DNA from: Heloderma charlesbogerti
Lineage: Eukaryota; Chordata; Lepidosauria; Squamata; Helodermatidae
Reading direction: 5' to 3'
Assembly (NCBI GenBank): GCA_026122225.1
Contig: JANEZZ010001871.1
Coordinates: forward strand, 1,736,001-1,800,000
DNA length: 64,000 nt
A model generated the notes under the pieces. It made no database searches. It saw only the letters and a program-made list of their open reading frames with translations, and was not told the origin of the DNA. The stretch's first letter is position 1; every line of letters starts with the position of its first letter. This document shows positions 31,375-41,946 of this stretch, piece after piece. The position numbers were made by a program, and so were the translations under genes.

Positions 31375-31490
31375 TTTTGGATGGATGTTTTATTGAATCT
31401 TATTGTTGATGTGCTTTTTTAATCCTTGTACACTGCTCTGGAAGCCACTTTTGTGAGTCAAGGGCAGCTTAGTAAATGTATAAATAAATA
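31375..31490 (+). mobile_element. L2-type SINE/LINE tail
   Basis: TGTACACTGCTCTGGAAGCC, ACTTTTGTGAGTCAAGGGCA and GTATAAATAAATAAG follow the usual L2-like 3' end. Confidence 0.5.
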
Positions 31491-32315
31491 AGCTGTTTGG
31501 ATTCCACCAAATTATGTGTCACTTCTGCCATTGTAACTGGTGTTCTGACCTAACCATGTGAGGCAGAACACGGCTTTCTGATGTTCCAGGCAATGGTATC
31601 CCTTTTGTTACTTTAAAGTATGACAGATAATTTGGAATCATAGAAAAATATCCTAAAGCACTTTGCGGTGTTGTTAGTTTCTAAGCTGTTTATTATTATG
31701 GCTTTTATTTAAATCAGAGTAATAAAATGTAAACCCATGGATTAAATGTGATTTGCCACAAGCTTACACCAGACAGGTTTTTAATGATCCAGTTAGGTCT
31801 TTTTGAATTAACGTTTAGCTGGAAAATACTATAACTGCAATGAACCATTAAAATCAGTGTCAAGTTGGAATCCATTTCTTTCCCCAGATAATCTATTGCT
31901 ATAAGGAAATACGTGTCCCTACTGGGGATATTTCCATGATACTTTCTGACATAATAATAAAATGGCCTCTCCTTTTAATTTTGTCTCAAAACATGTAGTT
32001 CTTGCAAATTGAAGTATATGGGTAAAAATCAATATAAAAACATGCAATATCCTCAACATCCATCACAAAGAAGTACCCTAAGGAAAATATAATTAAGGAT
32101 AATACCAGAAAACAGGAAGGGAATAATACTACAGCCAAATTTGTCATTGGAGAAAGTTCTGTGATGGGACTGTAAACCATATACAGGCAGATGCCAGGGA
32201 AATAAGAGCCTGTAAAGCCCCCTTCATGCATTAATTGGGTAAAGGAAGCCCACACAACTAAAGGGACAGTGGAGCCCTGTCGCTCACCCTACTCTGAGTT
32301 TACAAAGACACAATA
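31491..32315. other. Unique AT-rich DNA
   Basis: The stretch 31620-32110 is AT-rich and repeat-free, a candidate for conserved noncoding sequence. There is no coding signal. Confidence 0.4.
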
Positions 32316-33322
32316 ACCTGGTTCACAAATAACACTAAGCCATGCTTTATTTAACCCGTGTGTTAAATTCTGGGTTGTCGTGATGTGTGAACCCAGCCAC
32401 GCTAACAAACCATGGTTTGTTAACCATGAACAACCCAGAAAGAGAACCCATGGTTTGTGGTTGGGCTGTGAACTCTGGGTTGTTTAAACCATGGGCTGTC
32501 ATTCTGTGCGAACCCAGAACTTTGGTTGTTCATGGGTGGCTTTGCCAGGCTACGGAGGTGACAGGCAAGAGTGGTAAAAATACCAGCTGCTCTATGTGCC
32601 AGTACTACAGTGCTGCAAAGGCATTTGAGATCCAGGGAGGGAGTGGGTGATGTGTAGGGACGTTGTGGGTGCCCAACTGGTCCAGGAGTCCATTGGCCCC
32701 CTCCGCCCACCATCCCCGGACCACACCCGCTGAGCCCCTGTCCCCACTCACACCCTCTTGTGCCTTCCCAGACTCATGGCAACCCTGTCTGGCATGCGCC
32801 CGCCATTTTGCTGCCTTTTTTCTTTGTAAAAAAGGGAATTTAAAAAATGTGCATATTTAAATATGCGCAGTTTGGGGCCGGGAAAGCTTAATATGCACAA
32901 TATTAGAGGCATAATGCTTCTAATATCGCACATATTAAGCTTTCCCAGCCACCAAACCATGTATTTAAATATCCACATTTTTTAAACTCACTTTTTTACA
33001 CAGAAAATAAGGTGGCAAAATGGTGGGCGCTTGCCGGACAGGGTCACTGTGAGTCCGGGCGACTCGCTGAGCTCATGAGGGCTCGATCATGGGTTGGGGG
33101 GGTGAGTGGGGGCGGCACTTCAGTGGGTTCCTGGAGTAGTTGAGCTGGGGTGTGTTCGCACATCCCTAGGCGAAGGAGGGCGGAAACAAACAACCCAGGG
33201 ATTGAGAAAACAAATCACTGTTTGTTCAATCATCTGCCAGACAAACCCTAGAAAGGGCAACAAATCATGGGTTTTACCATGGGTCAAATAAACTATGGGT
33301 TGGCATTATATGTGAACCAGGT
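32316..33322. mobile_element. Fold-back MITE (ACCTGGTTCACA ends), interrupted
   Basis: ACCTGGTTCACAAATAAC on the left pairs with the complement of TATATGTGAACCAGGT on the right. Both flanks contain CCATGGTTTGTT/AACAAACC-type sub-palindromes. A second element (32655-33168) is inserted in the middle. Target duplication is unclear. Confidence 0.6.
32655..33168. mobile_element. hAT-like palindromic MITE
   Basis: Ends TAGGGACGTTGTGGG and the complement of GTTCGCACATCCCTA fit the TAGGGATG-type hAT terminus. The centre is a palindrome with ATGCGCAGTTTGGGGCCGGG and GAAAGCTTAATATGCACAAT on one arm and their complements on the other. Flanking octamers (GTGATGTG, GGCGAAGG) do not match well. A shorter reversed relative is at 50433-50732. 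Confidence 0.65.
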
Positions 33323-34231
33323 CAAGGTGTGGATATTGGGGGAGTGGCGTTAGGAAGCCATGCAACTTTAGGGGCAGCAGGATAACTTCACTGCCCCTTT
33401 AAACATGTAGACCCTATGACGGGGAATTATATATGTGAATTTTCTAACTTTACCCTTTCTGCATGGAAAAAGTTAATTTACAACTGTCCTCTGCCCTTCT
33501 CATGTTGAGCCTCCTGTTGAAAGGAAGTTGCATGCCCCAAGAGGTCAATATTTAATTACAATAAAATAGGTTTACTTGTTTTTAAATTCAGTAGCTTTCT
33601 GTATTCCTAGCCATTTCTCCCCACTGCATAGTTTAAGCAGTGGTATAGCTAAGACTTTACTTTATATTGCTTTCTGTATAGATGAGAAATGGGCTTGTTG
33701 GTAACATTTTAAACAAGGCAAACAAAAGCAGAACTCCAACCCTGAGCACATCTGATAGCTAAATCAGGCTATATTATGGAACTATCAGCTTCTTCTTTTT
33801 TGCCACTGGCTCCAGAGGCACTCACTAAAGTAAGGCACAAGACTTTCATATTCCCCCCCTTCCCTACAGGAAGCTCCCTACTTTTGGAGGGGGTTTTCCA
33901 GAGTGGGGTCTAATGAGCCTTCCTCCTTCGCCTGTCTAGTGGAGCCTCAGCTCTGTGTTTGTGTGCATCCCTGCTGGGTGCACTGCAAAGTGCCTCGCCT
34001 TTGCCGCACATAGAAATCGGGCAGCCATCTCCTCTCTGTTCTCAAGGAGCACAAGTAGCCTGTAGAGGAGCAGACTGCGGGATTCCTATGAATGGCATGG
34101 AAGAGCTTCATGTTCACAGCAATGGCGGTGTGCACCCACCTTGTGTGTGCGGGTGTAAAAGGCACTGCTGTCATTGTTTGTCTTTAATAGAAATATTCTT
34201 TAAAATGTCAACTGTTACCGGATGAAGCAGG
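33323..34231. other. Unique DNA
   Basis: No repeat or gene recognised. Confidence 0.4.
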
Positions 34232-35047
34232 TAGGGATGGCAGAGAATTCCGCCACGAATCTTGGTGAGGCCGAATGCCAGTGCATTCGGCCCCCCAAAT
34301 CTGTGGCAGAATGGCCTGCCACCCTCCCGCCCCCCGCAGGTCCCCCCCGGGACGAGACTTACCTGGGGCGGATCTTCCGGGTGGCGGTGGCTCCGGCGGT
34401 GGCAGTGGCAGCTGGTCTTCCGACTGGCTGCCGTCGCTGCCATTTGCAATCTTGTAGCTTTTTTTTTTTTTTTACAAGACGTGATAGGCTACGTAAAGAC
34501 TTACGTGGCCTATCACGTCTGGGTTTTTTTTAAAAAAAACAACGCGTACGCAAATGCGTACGCTTAAAAAAAAAACCAAAATACGTAGCAGACGCTATTT
34601 GCATTCCCCCTTATTTTCGCTGTCGTAGTCTACGTAAATATTTACATAGACTAAGATGGCCAAAAATAAGGAACGCAAATGGCAGTGGCTGTAGCCGCCG
34701 CCATTTGTGTACACGCGTTGTTTTTTTTGGTTTTTTTTTTAAGCCAGACATGATAGGCTATGTAAGTCTTTACGTAGCCTATCACGGCTGACTACAGGGA
34801 TGCAAACGGAGGCGGCTACGGCTGCCGCCATTTGTGTCCCTGCTAGCCAGTGGCCGGATGTCCGGCTGCTGGTGGAGCTGGCCGGCGGCTTCGCGGAATC
34901 CCCGCGGAGCGGAGCTGGCCGGCAAGGATTCTAGGGAGAAGGCGCGGAGCGCCTCCCCCCCGGCGAGGATTCCGGGGGGAGGGACGGAGCGCCCCCCCCC
35001 CAGCGGAACCCGGCAGAGCCAGGTAAAGGAACTTTCGTACATCCCTA
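34232..35047 (+). mobile_element. Serial-palindrome hAT MITE, copy 3
   Basis: It is 816 bp, from TAGGGATGGCAGAGAATTCC to CTTTCGTACATCCCTA. Flanking octamers GAAGCAGG and GGAGAAGG agree at 6 of 8. Hairpin modules lie near 34483-34520, 34620-34656 and 34748-34790 (GATAGGCTACGTAAAGACTT and relatives). The subterminal hairpin GCCGAATGC/GCATTCGGC is present near 34270. Outward donor-like sites are CCAGGTAAGT on minus (34357-34366) and CCAGGTAAAG on plus (35019-35028). Confidence 0.9.
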
Positions 35048-35159
35048 GGAGAAGGACAGTTGGTGTGATGCTGTAATGTGAGCCTCGGGTACTGCAAATG
35101 CTCCAATAAGAGGAGAGAGTTTTAAGCCTGACCTGATTGGACCTGGTGGGACATTCTGG
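35048..35159. other. Unique spacer
   Basis: Short spacer between the hAT MITE and the CR1-like tail; nothing recognised. Confidence 0.4.
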
Positions 35160-35502
35160 GCAGATCAAAGGAAGAGCTTCTTCACACTGCGCATAGTTAA
35201 ACTATGGAATTCGCTACCACAAGATGCAGTGATGGATACCAATTTGGATGGCTTTAAAAGGGAGCAAGACAAATTCCTGGAGGAGAAGGCTGTCAATGGC
35301 TTCTAGTCCTGATGGCTATATGCTACCTCCAGTACTAGAGGCAGTATGCCTATGTACACCAGCTCCTGGGGAACATGGGGGGGAGGGTGCTGTTGCACTT
35401 GTGTCCCGCTTGTGGGTTTCCACTCAACAGCTGGTTGGCCACTGTGTGAACAGGGCTAGATGGACCCTTGGTCTGATCCAGCAGGGCTCTTCTTCTGTTC
35501 TT
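35160..35502 (+). mobile_element. CR1-like LINE 3' end
   Basis: AGAGCTTCTTCACACTGCGC, CTATGGAATTCGCTACCACA, GATGGCTTTAAAAGGGAGCA, then GTATGCCTATGTACACCAGC and CCTTGGTCTGATCCAGCAGG with GCTCTTCTTCTGTTC. This is the order of the common squamate CR1-type 3' end, severely 5'-truncated. Confidence 0.8.
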
Positions 35503-35526
35503 CCATTCTGATTCAAGCAGTATTTA

Positions 35527-35870
35527 TGTTGTACAAAATGCTAGTTTTGCCCCCTGGAGGCTAGTCCAATTTGCCCCAGAGAGGAGAGTCAACTTCAGGC
35601 TGGGTCCAACTTGATTTTATTGTTTGCAAACAGTTCGACAAAGGAGCTCACGCTCAAAGCAGAGTCGACCCTGGGCAGCTCCCGTGCTACAGTTTTATCA
35701 CTTAGCTTGCATTCCTCAGCCAGCGTGTTACTTTTGATTGGTTGCCAGCGGTTTGCCTAGCAACCTTATCTTAGGGTTACTGTCTGCTCATTCCAGGCAT
35801 GCGCAGCTTTTACAGTACTATGTGCTGCTTAAGACACATACAATGGCTTTTAGGTTACATTTTTACTACA
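35527..35870 (-). mobile_element. 3' LTR of the antisense provirus
   Basis: On the plus strand it runs TGTTGTACAAAATG to TTTTTACTACA. In sense orientation it contains AACCAATCAAAAG as a CCAAT-type box, GATAAAACTG as a weak TATA and AACAATAAAATC as a polyadenylation signal. By eye it differs from the 5' LTR at six positions. Confidence 0.95.
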
Positions 35871-35887
35871 ATGCCCCCCTCAAAAGG
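35871..35887 (-). other. Provirus polypurine tract
   Basis: On the minus strand CCTTTTGAGGGGGGCAT directly precedes the TG of the 3' LTR. It marks the plus-strand primer site and fixes the orientation. Confidence 0.85.
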
Positions 35888-36109
35888 CTTTTCTCAAATT
35901 TATACTCTCTTTGGTCCCGCGGTGGACTATGCACTTAAAGGCGCAAACTATTATCGCTGTGGCATTGACGCTTTTCTCTAAACAGCAAGTGAGGCCTGGG
36001 ACGCCTTTGTTCTAGCTACTAGAATGTTGACAACAAAAACACTTTTTTTTTGAACTTTTGGAACTCAGTTTTGTTCCGTTCATCAGGAACCCTTGAAACG
36101 AGAGCACCC

Positions 36110-37085
36110 TTTTTCTGTAGAGCTACTTGAGTTCTTTTAGGGGTTCATTATTCCAACGGTGACCCTCAGGTGGGTCAGCTTCCGGTGTGACCCTCTCTGG
36201 TGCAGGTGATGCCTTTATTCAGTGTGATGAATTCACTTTTTTTCTTTGGCGACTTTCATAGCAATGGGAGTGGTAAGTAGGATCTGAAACAGACCCTTCT
36301 GCTTTTTGGTAGGTGGTTCATCTTTCTAGGACTGGATTAGCACCTAATCGCTGGGATTGAGATTATGCACTGGAGCATCTAAAGGCCAGGATTGGTGCGG
36401 TGTCGCAAACCTGTGAAAACAAAACAGACTGCAAGGCAATAACACAATCTTGAATCTTAAAACTTTTACTTCTAAATTTACATTTAAGCTGTCAGCCATA
36501 GGTAATAGCCGAGGTGGGCACTTATAGAACGTTTAAAGGGTGTCAATTTAATACTTCCCTTGCGGGTGCACCGTACTCGAGTCAAGGTGATTGGCAAGGC
36601 CTGTGGCCTTTCAACTTAATCTTTAAACAAATTTTAATGAGCATTGTCTTTAAGGTGCGGTTCATCTTCTCAACTTGACTTGTAGATTGAGGTTTTCAAG
36701 GGTGGTGTAACTTCTAGTTAGTTTGTTATGCCTGGGCCACTACTTGCGTCACTTGTCCAACAAAATGGGCCCCTGATTTGATTCACTCTCTTTAGGTAAC
36801 AAGAGCTTAGGGATTACTTTTTAACAGGATCTTGGCTACTGTCTGAGCGGTGCAGTCAATTGCTTTTATCATTACTAGCAGGTACCGATAGCCATGAGTC
36901 TGGGGCAACTCTGAAAAGTCAATTTGAAATCTCTGAAAAGGATAGTAAGCGCATGGGCGACTTCTCATTTGAGCTGGGGGCTCAAACATCTTTGAATCAT
37001 TTTTGAGGCACAAAGGGCAGTCAGCCACTGTTCTCAGGTCTTGGTCTAACCTGAAGGAGGTGCTATCTGCCTCGGGCGTACTCAA
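36110..37085 (-). pseudogene. Provirus integrase remnant
   Basis: The frame at 36807-37085 holds the zinc-binding tail CPLCLKN and then the core opening FQRFQIDFSELP with GYRYLLVMI, where the Asp is the first catalytic acid. Further on, in shifted frames near 36760-36560, come NQGP and QVEKMNRTLKTM (third acid region). A C-terminal domain remnant (LFQILLTTPIAMKVA) lies near 36260-36330. Several frameshifts and stops disable it. No env frame follows before the polypurine tract. Confidence 0.85.
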
Positions 37086-37240
37086 AATCGGGGTGTTAAA
37101 GGGGGATGATCCCTTTATTAACTAACCATAATTTTTGAACTTCTTAATGAGCAGCTTCAAGCCTGCACAGGTGGCTTTTTTCAGAGGATACTGCCTTACG
37201 CACACAGGGCTCTCCCTTTTTAAATAAGATTTTAATTTGT
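37086..37240 (-). pseudogene. Start of RT, then deletion to integrase
   Basis: Downstream of the protease the minus strand reads SSEKSHLCRLEAAH, EVQKLWLVNKGIIP, which resembles the N-terminal fingers region of gammaretroviral RT. About 130 bp later the sequence is already integrase. The polymerase active site, connection and RNase H domains are absent, so a deletion of roughly 2 kb is inferred. Confidence 0.65.
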
Positions 37241-37700
37241 GTTATGCATTTGGTCGGGCAGGGGTTCTGTCTGCCCACACACATGGATTAACATTCTCTA
37301 AAATCTCAGTCCTTTTGGCCTCTGACACAATCTCAATTGCTTGAAGGGCCATTCGATAATTTGAGCCCTGCATTGCTGGCAGCTGTATTACAATCTGATT
37401 ATCACTGAAGAAGATTTTAGCTTGCAGTCTTGTTAACAAGTCCCGCCCCAAGAGGGCAACTAGGTATGCAGATGAAACTACAAAGTCATGTTCCAGTATG
37501 TTATTTCTAGTCTTTGTGAGGAGGGGCTTACACATGGGCAATTTAGTTTGTTTGTTTTTCCTTTAATTCCTTTTATAGTTACATGCTTTCCACTTTCTCT
37601 CGCCGGGGGGCTTCATAGGGATCATAGAAAATGTGGCTCCAGTATCTACTAGGGCTTTACAGTCCTCGCCACCAACCCTTACTTTTACCTTGGGATTCTC
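37241..37700 (-). pseudogene. Provirus protease remnant
   Basis: The aspartyl-protease active site LVDTGATFSM is encoded at 37621-37652 on the minus strand. The flap and C-terminal helix region ALLGRDLLTRLQAKI lies in a different frame near 37410-37460. VWADRTPA then leads into RT. At least one frameshift separates the two halves. Confidence 0.88.
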
Positions 37701-37807
37701 CCGAGCGTTTGTTCGTAGGGTGGTGGCCCTTCAGCTAGACTCCCCCCCCACTGGAGGACCCTGCCAGCATTTGGCAGCCTTCAGGGTGAGTCTCTTTTCT
37801 CTTTTCT

Positions 37808-37876
37808 TTCAGCTCTGGACAATCTTTCTTCCAATGTCTCTTCTCTCGGCAATACGCACATTTATTGAGCCCCGGT
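37808..37876 (-). pseudogene. Gag nucleocapsid zinc knuckle
   Basis: The minus strand encodes CAYCREKRHWKKDC, a single CX2CX4HX4C retroviral zinc knuckle, followed by PELKE. One knuckle rather than two is the gammaretroviral pattern. It sits just upstream of the protease in proviral direction, as expected. Confidence 0.9.
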
Positions 37877-38049
37877 CGGCCCTTTCCTTTTCTGCCCCCC
37901 CCCCTCTGGTCGCTTCTGTGCTCTCAAGCTGCGGTTTATATCTCTGCCCATGGTGGCTGCCAGCATTGCCTTTTCCTTTTTCCAGGAATGGCACTCTTTT
38001 ATGTGCTCTCATGTGCACCATAGCTCTAAAAACTTCATGATCTGGGGTC

Positions 38050-38112
38050 TAATAAGGCTAAAGCAGGCAGTGATATTAAGGCTTGCTTCAATTTAAGAAA
38101 AGCCTTTTTTAT
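38050..38112 (-). pseudogene. RT-like fragment out of place
   Basis: The minus strand encodes KKAFLKLKQALISLPALALL followed by D, which looks like the thumb/connection motif of retroviral RT. It is upstream of the nucleocapsid in proviral direction, where capsid should be. It could be a rearranged RT piece or a chance resemblance. Confidence 0.4.
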
Positions 38113-38949
38113 TTTAATAGTCCACTTCTAGTGGGTAATATTTTTGTTAAAGCTTCATACGGGGGCTTCACCCCTTTTTATGGCTACTATAGCCTCCCTC
38201 TTGTAACAGGCACACTTATCTTTTGGCTTGCCTGTTCTGCAAATCATGTTTCAAATTCTCTGTGCCATGCACCAGTTTTAACTCTTTGTTTTCTCTGCAA
38301 GTTAGGCTGTTTGCCATTGCTTCGACAGAGACTCGCTTGCTTAGATCTTCAACAACACACATTTGGGATAAGCTTTCTTTCTTTTTTAAGCCTTTTTGTC
38401 TGCTACTTTCTTCTGCCTTCTTTTATACCTTTTTCATATCATTAAAATCTAACACCATGACTGGAAAACATTTGTTTTGTATAGTAGGGCATGGTGGAGC
38501 AGATTTAACCATTATACTGCTCCTCTGACTGCATGGTCAGGGCCCATCAAAATCAAGGGAAGGGCGTTCTCATATGTGGAAAGAGTTTCAAGCCACCATT
38601 TTTGCATCGGCAACTCTACACTGCATGAGTTTTGGCAGAGTGTCAGGTTTGCCTCTGAGCAAATGGAACGTCAGAACAGTTCAGATTTTGAGAAAGAGCT
38701 GGAACACATGGGGCAGGAACTTTCTTAGGCTTTAGAAACACAGCTGGGCTTAGAAGTATCACGGGAGAGTGGGGGACTCTCTCTCACCTCTTAAGTTAAG
38801 AGAATTTGCTGCCCCCCTTTTTAAAGGGAAACTAACTTTCGTAGTTTCTCTTTGAACTTTTTGAAGGCTGTTTCCTTTGTAGTCTATGAATCTCGAGCAA
38901 TTTGTATCTGTATGCTTCATTAGGGTAAATGAAATCAAAGCCTTGGAAA
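38113..38949 (-). pseudogene. Decayed gag interior, unrecognised
   Basis: This should hold capsid but I cannot see the major homology region. Charged, helix-like strings (VEDLSKRVSVEAMANS, ENKELKLVHGTENLKHD) occur in broken minus-strand frames. Frames on the plus strand are shadows. Confidence 0.35.
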
Positions 38950-39340
38950 TCATAGAATCATAGAATAGTAGGGTTGGAAGGGGCTTACAAGGCCATCGAG
39001 TCCAACCCCTTGCCCAGTACAGGAATCTAAATCAGAGCATCCCTGACAGATGGCTGTCTAGCCTCATCTTGAATGCCTCCAGGGTGGGAGAGCCCACCAC
39101 CTCCCTAGGTAATTGGTTCCATTGTCGTATTGCTCTAACAGTTAGGACGTTTCTCCTGATGTTCAGCTGGAATCCAGCTTCCTGTCACTTGAGCCCATTA
39201 TTCCGTGTCCTGCACTCTGGGATGATCGAGAAGAGATCCTGGCCTTCCTCTCTGGGACAACCTTTTAAGTACTTGAAGAGTGCTATCAGATCTCCTCTCA
39301 GTCTTCTCTTCTCAAGGCTAAATATACCCAGTTCTTTCAG
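38950..39340 (-). mobile_element. CR1 LINE 3' end inserted in gag
   Basis: The plus strand begins TCATAGAATCATAGAATAG, the complement of the CR1 terminal ATTCTATGA repeats. It continues through GGTTGGAAGGGGCTTACAAG, GTCCAACCCCTTGCCCAGTA, CAGGGTGGGAGAGCCCACCA and CTCTCAGTCTTCTCTTCTC. It is antisense and 5'-truncated to about 390 bp. It interrupts proviral gag, so it is younger than the provirus, or was carried by the retrovirus. Confidence 0.92.
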
Positions 39341-39848
39341 TCAAATGCAGCTTTTTATCTGAGTGTTGAAATCACAAATCAAACTGTACACTGAGCTGAT
39401 CACAAACAAACACACAATCTACAACAACGGGAGTTTAAGGCTATGACAAGCCTCACAGTACTTTTTATGGCAAGTCTTTAACTGTCTAAAGTTCCAGTCC
39501 ATGTGCAGAGTGCCTCTAACAAAGAAGGCTTTGGGCCATAAAGAAGGGATGTTTTTTAACAAAAGCTCTGTGTCTCTTCATCAGTTCGAATGGGGAAGGT
39601 GTAACCTTACACCTCTTCTAGATTCCTCCACAGATAAGAACAGAGCAGTGCTGCTCAGCTTTCCAGCTGTGATGCTTTTCTTGTTTTTTTTTTGCAAATC
39701 TCACTCTTTTGTCAGGTCCTCACAGACACCTTCCAGCCTCTCTGCTTGCTAAGGCTAAACCAGCCACGGCGAAGGGGGGTTAGGCAAGTCCCCCTTGGCT
39801 CTGCTCTGAGCAGGCTGACAGAGATAAGCTTACACAGACCCTGATATT

Positions 39849-40031
39849 TTAAGGACTTGCTCTGTCTTTGTTTCTTGATTTTGCCACAGTCTTTAAGTCG
39901 TCAAACAAATCTCTTTCTTCAGAAGTTGCAACTTTTTTACTGCTTTTGCTTCTTCTAACAAACTTGGATACGGTGGCAGACAAACTGTCTCTGGAGGGCC
40001 CCCTCCCTCCCCCAACAACCTCTCCTCCCAA
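39849..40031 (-). pseudogene. Gag p12/linker-like remnant
   Basis: A short minus-strand frame rich in Gly, Pro, Ser and Lys (FVRRSKSSKKVATSEERD) lies between matrix and the nucleocapsid. Position and composition suit the variable Gag linker. No late-domain motif was found. Assignment is by context only. Confidence 0.4.
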
Positions 40032-40360
40032 CCTAACAGACCGAATCAGACCGGGGGGAGCTCAGGGCACCTTGGGCAGGGTCTCCCAGTCTTCAAGCTC
40101 CTTCTGTGGGGCTTGAATCAGGGAGAACAGGGGCTTTGGGCTTCACCTCGGAGCATACCATCATGACTTTACAATATTGAACTTTATATTCAACCTTTTC
40201 TCGCCTTCAGTGGATTTTGGTTGGCACTCATCCAAATGCTGATAACCTCACCTTCCCTGAGGCAAATTTATCTCTTACTACTTGATTCAGACACCACCCG
40301 GGGTCTCTTGCCTCTGTGGTCCTTTGCCAGTAACACATTTACACATTTACACTTCTGTAA

Positions 40361-40662
40361 CTAAGGAGGATTCTTTCCGCACCAATTCAACCAACCATCA
40401 ATATAGGCGAATTGATCCCATTGCCCATTATTCACCACATTTTTATATACAGCATTTACAAGATTTACACCAAAGGATCCTATGTCTGGCCAACTAATTC
40501 CACATGCTGGCCATTCCAATTGACAGAGTGTAACCAGCTTGCCTTTCGACATCTTAGTACACGGAGTCTGACAAACCTCAGACGCTTGACTTTGCTAAAG
40601 TTCTTTAGCATGCATCCCAAGGGAGTGGCAGAGCTTTCTAAATGGGAGCTACCCGCCCCCAT
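40361..40662 (-). pseudogene. Gag matrix remnant
   Basis: The minus strand begins MGAGSSHLESSATPLGCMLK at 40662; Gly2 would be the myristoylation site. After a frameshift it continues LVTLCQLEWPACGISWPDIG and GQWDQFAYIDGWL, a pattern typical of gammaretrovirus-like matrix. It sits about 0.34 kb downstream of the primer-binding site, as expected for a Gag start. Confidence 0.8.
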
Positions 40663-40985
40663 TGTGCCTACCTCTATTTGAAACCATACACGGAGCCTGA
40701 CAAACCTCCGACGCTTACACGGAGTCTGACAAACCTCAGACGCTCCGAAGGCAACTCAAACAGAAAGACAGAAGGGAAATCAAGTACTTACTCTGCCCAA
40801 CACCCTAGTGCCGTCTCTTCAGACCCATTCAGCCTGGTTGACTCAATCAATGGAGTCCACGCCTTTAACCTCCTGGGTGTCCCGACCCCCGTTCTCTGGT
40901 GCCGTGGCAGACCTCAAAGGCGGTCCGGCGCGCCCCACAGGCACCTTTGCCGGTTCTGTCGTTTGACCCCAGGGTGGTCCAAGGG

Positions 40986-41003
40986 ACTCCTGGCTGCTCG
41001 CCA
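40986..41003 (-). other. Primer-binding site, tRNA-Arg-like
   Basis: The minus strand reads TGGCGAGCAGCCAGGAGT, three bases inside the 5' LTR end. Its complement ACTCCTGGCTGCTCGCCA matches the 3' end of tRNA-Arg(ACG) apart from one missing G. TGG as the first triplet, and the distance from the LTR, are as expected. Confidence 0.7.
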
Positions 41004-41006
41004 GTT

Positions 41007-41350
41007 TGTTGCACAAAATGCTAGTTTCACCCCCTGGAGGCTAGTCCAATTTGCCCCAAAGAGGAGAGTCAACTTCAGGCTGGGTCCAACTCGATTTTAT
41101 TGTTTGCAAACAGTTCGACAAAGGAGCTCACGCTCAAAGCAGAGTCGACCCTGGGCAGCTCCCGTGCTACAGTTTTATCACTTAGCTTGCATTCCTCAGC
41201 CAGCGTGTTACTTTTGATTGGTTGCCAGCGGTTTGCCTAGCAACCTTATCTTAGGGTTACTGTCTGCTCATTCCAGGCATGCTCAGCTTTTACAGTACTA
41301 TGTGCTGCTTAAGACACATACAATGGCTTTTAGGTTACATTTTTACTACA
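41007..41350 (-). mobile_element. 5' LTR of the antisense provirus
   Basis: 344 bp, same length as the copy at 35527. On the plus strand it runs TGTTGCACAAAATG to TTTTTACTACA. By eye six differences from the partner give about 1.7% divergence, so the insertion is relatively recent. Confidence 0.95.
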
Positions 41351-41469
41351 TTTATGAACGACTGTTGTGCTGCACTCTGAGGGATGGCTGAGTGATTCAC
41401 TGTGACTTGACTTGGGTTCAGGCGACCCGGATTTAAGTCGTGACTTATCCTTGGCCATAAAGCACAAGG

Positions 41470-41548
41470 GGAGGAGCTGTTGCTCGGTGGCAGAGGATAC
41501 GCTTTGCACGCAGGAGGCCCCTGGTTCAGTCCTGGGCCTATGTAGTTA
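41470..41548 (+). mobile_element. tRNA-derived SINE head
   Basis: Box-A-like TGCTCGGTGGCAGAGGATAC and box-B-like CTGGTTCAGTCCTGG are about 35 bp apart. The body after the head (GTTAAAAAGGACTACAGGGA) is only partly alignable. Confidence 0.65.
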
Positions 41549-41820
41549 AAAAGGACTACAGGGAGCAGTGCCAGTTCCAGCGCCATCTTTATTTCCAAGA
41601 ATGCCTCATCCTTAGAGAATAAAAATGGCGTGTAGTCCAGTGCTTCATTTTGAAATGGGCCCAGCCACCCAGGCAAAAAGAAGAAGGTAAGCTGGGAGTG
41701 ATAGTGAGCATCCTGAGAGGCTAGATGAGTTGGTGGGGAGTGATGAGAAATGTTTTGGCTGTGCTGTGAGTGTTTGCTTTGCCTTTTTGGGGTGTGTAGG
41801 GTAGGTTCATTTTCATTTGT
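41549..41820. other. Spacer, little recognised
   Basis: Possible SINE body near the start; nothing else recognised. Confidence 0.35.
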
Positions 41821-41946
41821 CTGTTTTTTGGTGTGTGTGTTTGTGTGTGTGTGTGAGCATGTGTTTTGCCTAGATTTTGCATGTGTATAAGTTGTGTGGT
41901 GTGTGTTTTGCCTGTGTGTGTGTGTGTGTGTGTGTGCGTGTGTGGT
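41821..41946. repeat. Imperfect (TG)n tract
   Basis: Three TG runs separated by GAGCATGTGTTTTGCCTAG-type spacers. The frames through it are meaningless. Confidence 0.85.

Larger units (their letters stand above)
35527..41350 (-). mobile_element. Env-less endogenous provirus, antisense
   Basis: A 5.82-kb provirus with two 344-bp LTRs and a 4-bp duplication TTTA (35523-35526 and 41351-41354). In its own direction, right to left, it has 5' LTR, primer-binding site, gag (matrix, a p12-like stretch, zinc-knuckle), protease, the start of RT, integrase, polypurine tract and 3' LTR. Most of RT and RNase H, much of capsid and all of env are missing. A CR1 fragment is inserted in gag. All frames are broken. 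The protease, integrase and matrix motifs, and the 4-bp duplication, fit gammaretrovirus-like class I ERVs. Confidence 0.93.

Noticed and set aside
38477..38728. Plus-strand frames between 37.6 and 39.8 kb as a host gene within the provirus
   Set aside because: They are antisense to gag-pol remnants and have no domain of their own.
35523..41354. A replication-competent provirus
   Set aside because: Env, most of RT, RNase H and much of capsid are missing; remaining frames carry stops and shifts and CR1 interrupts gag.
41821..41946. Z-DNA-forming or functional TG tract
   Set aside because: A common interrupted (TG)n tract; nothing in the sequence points to function beyond slippage.
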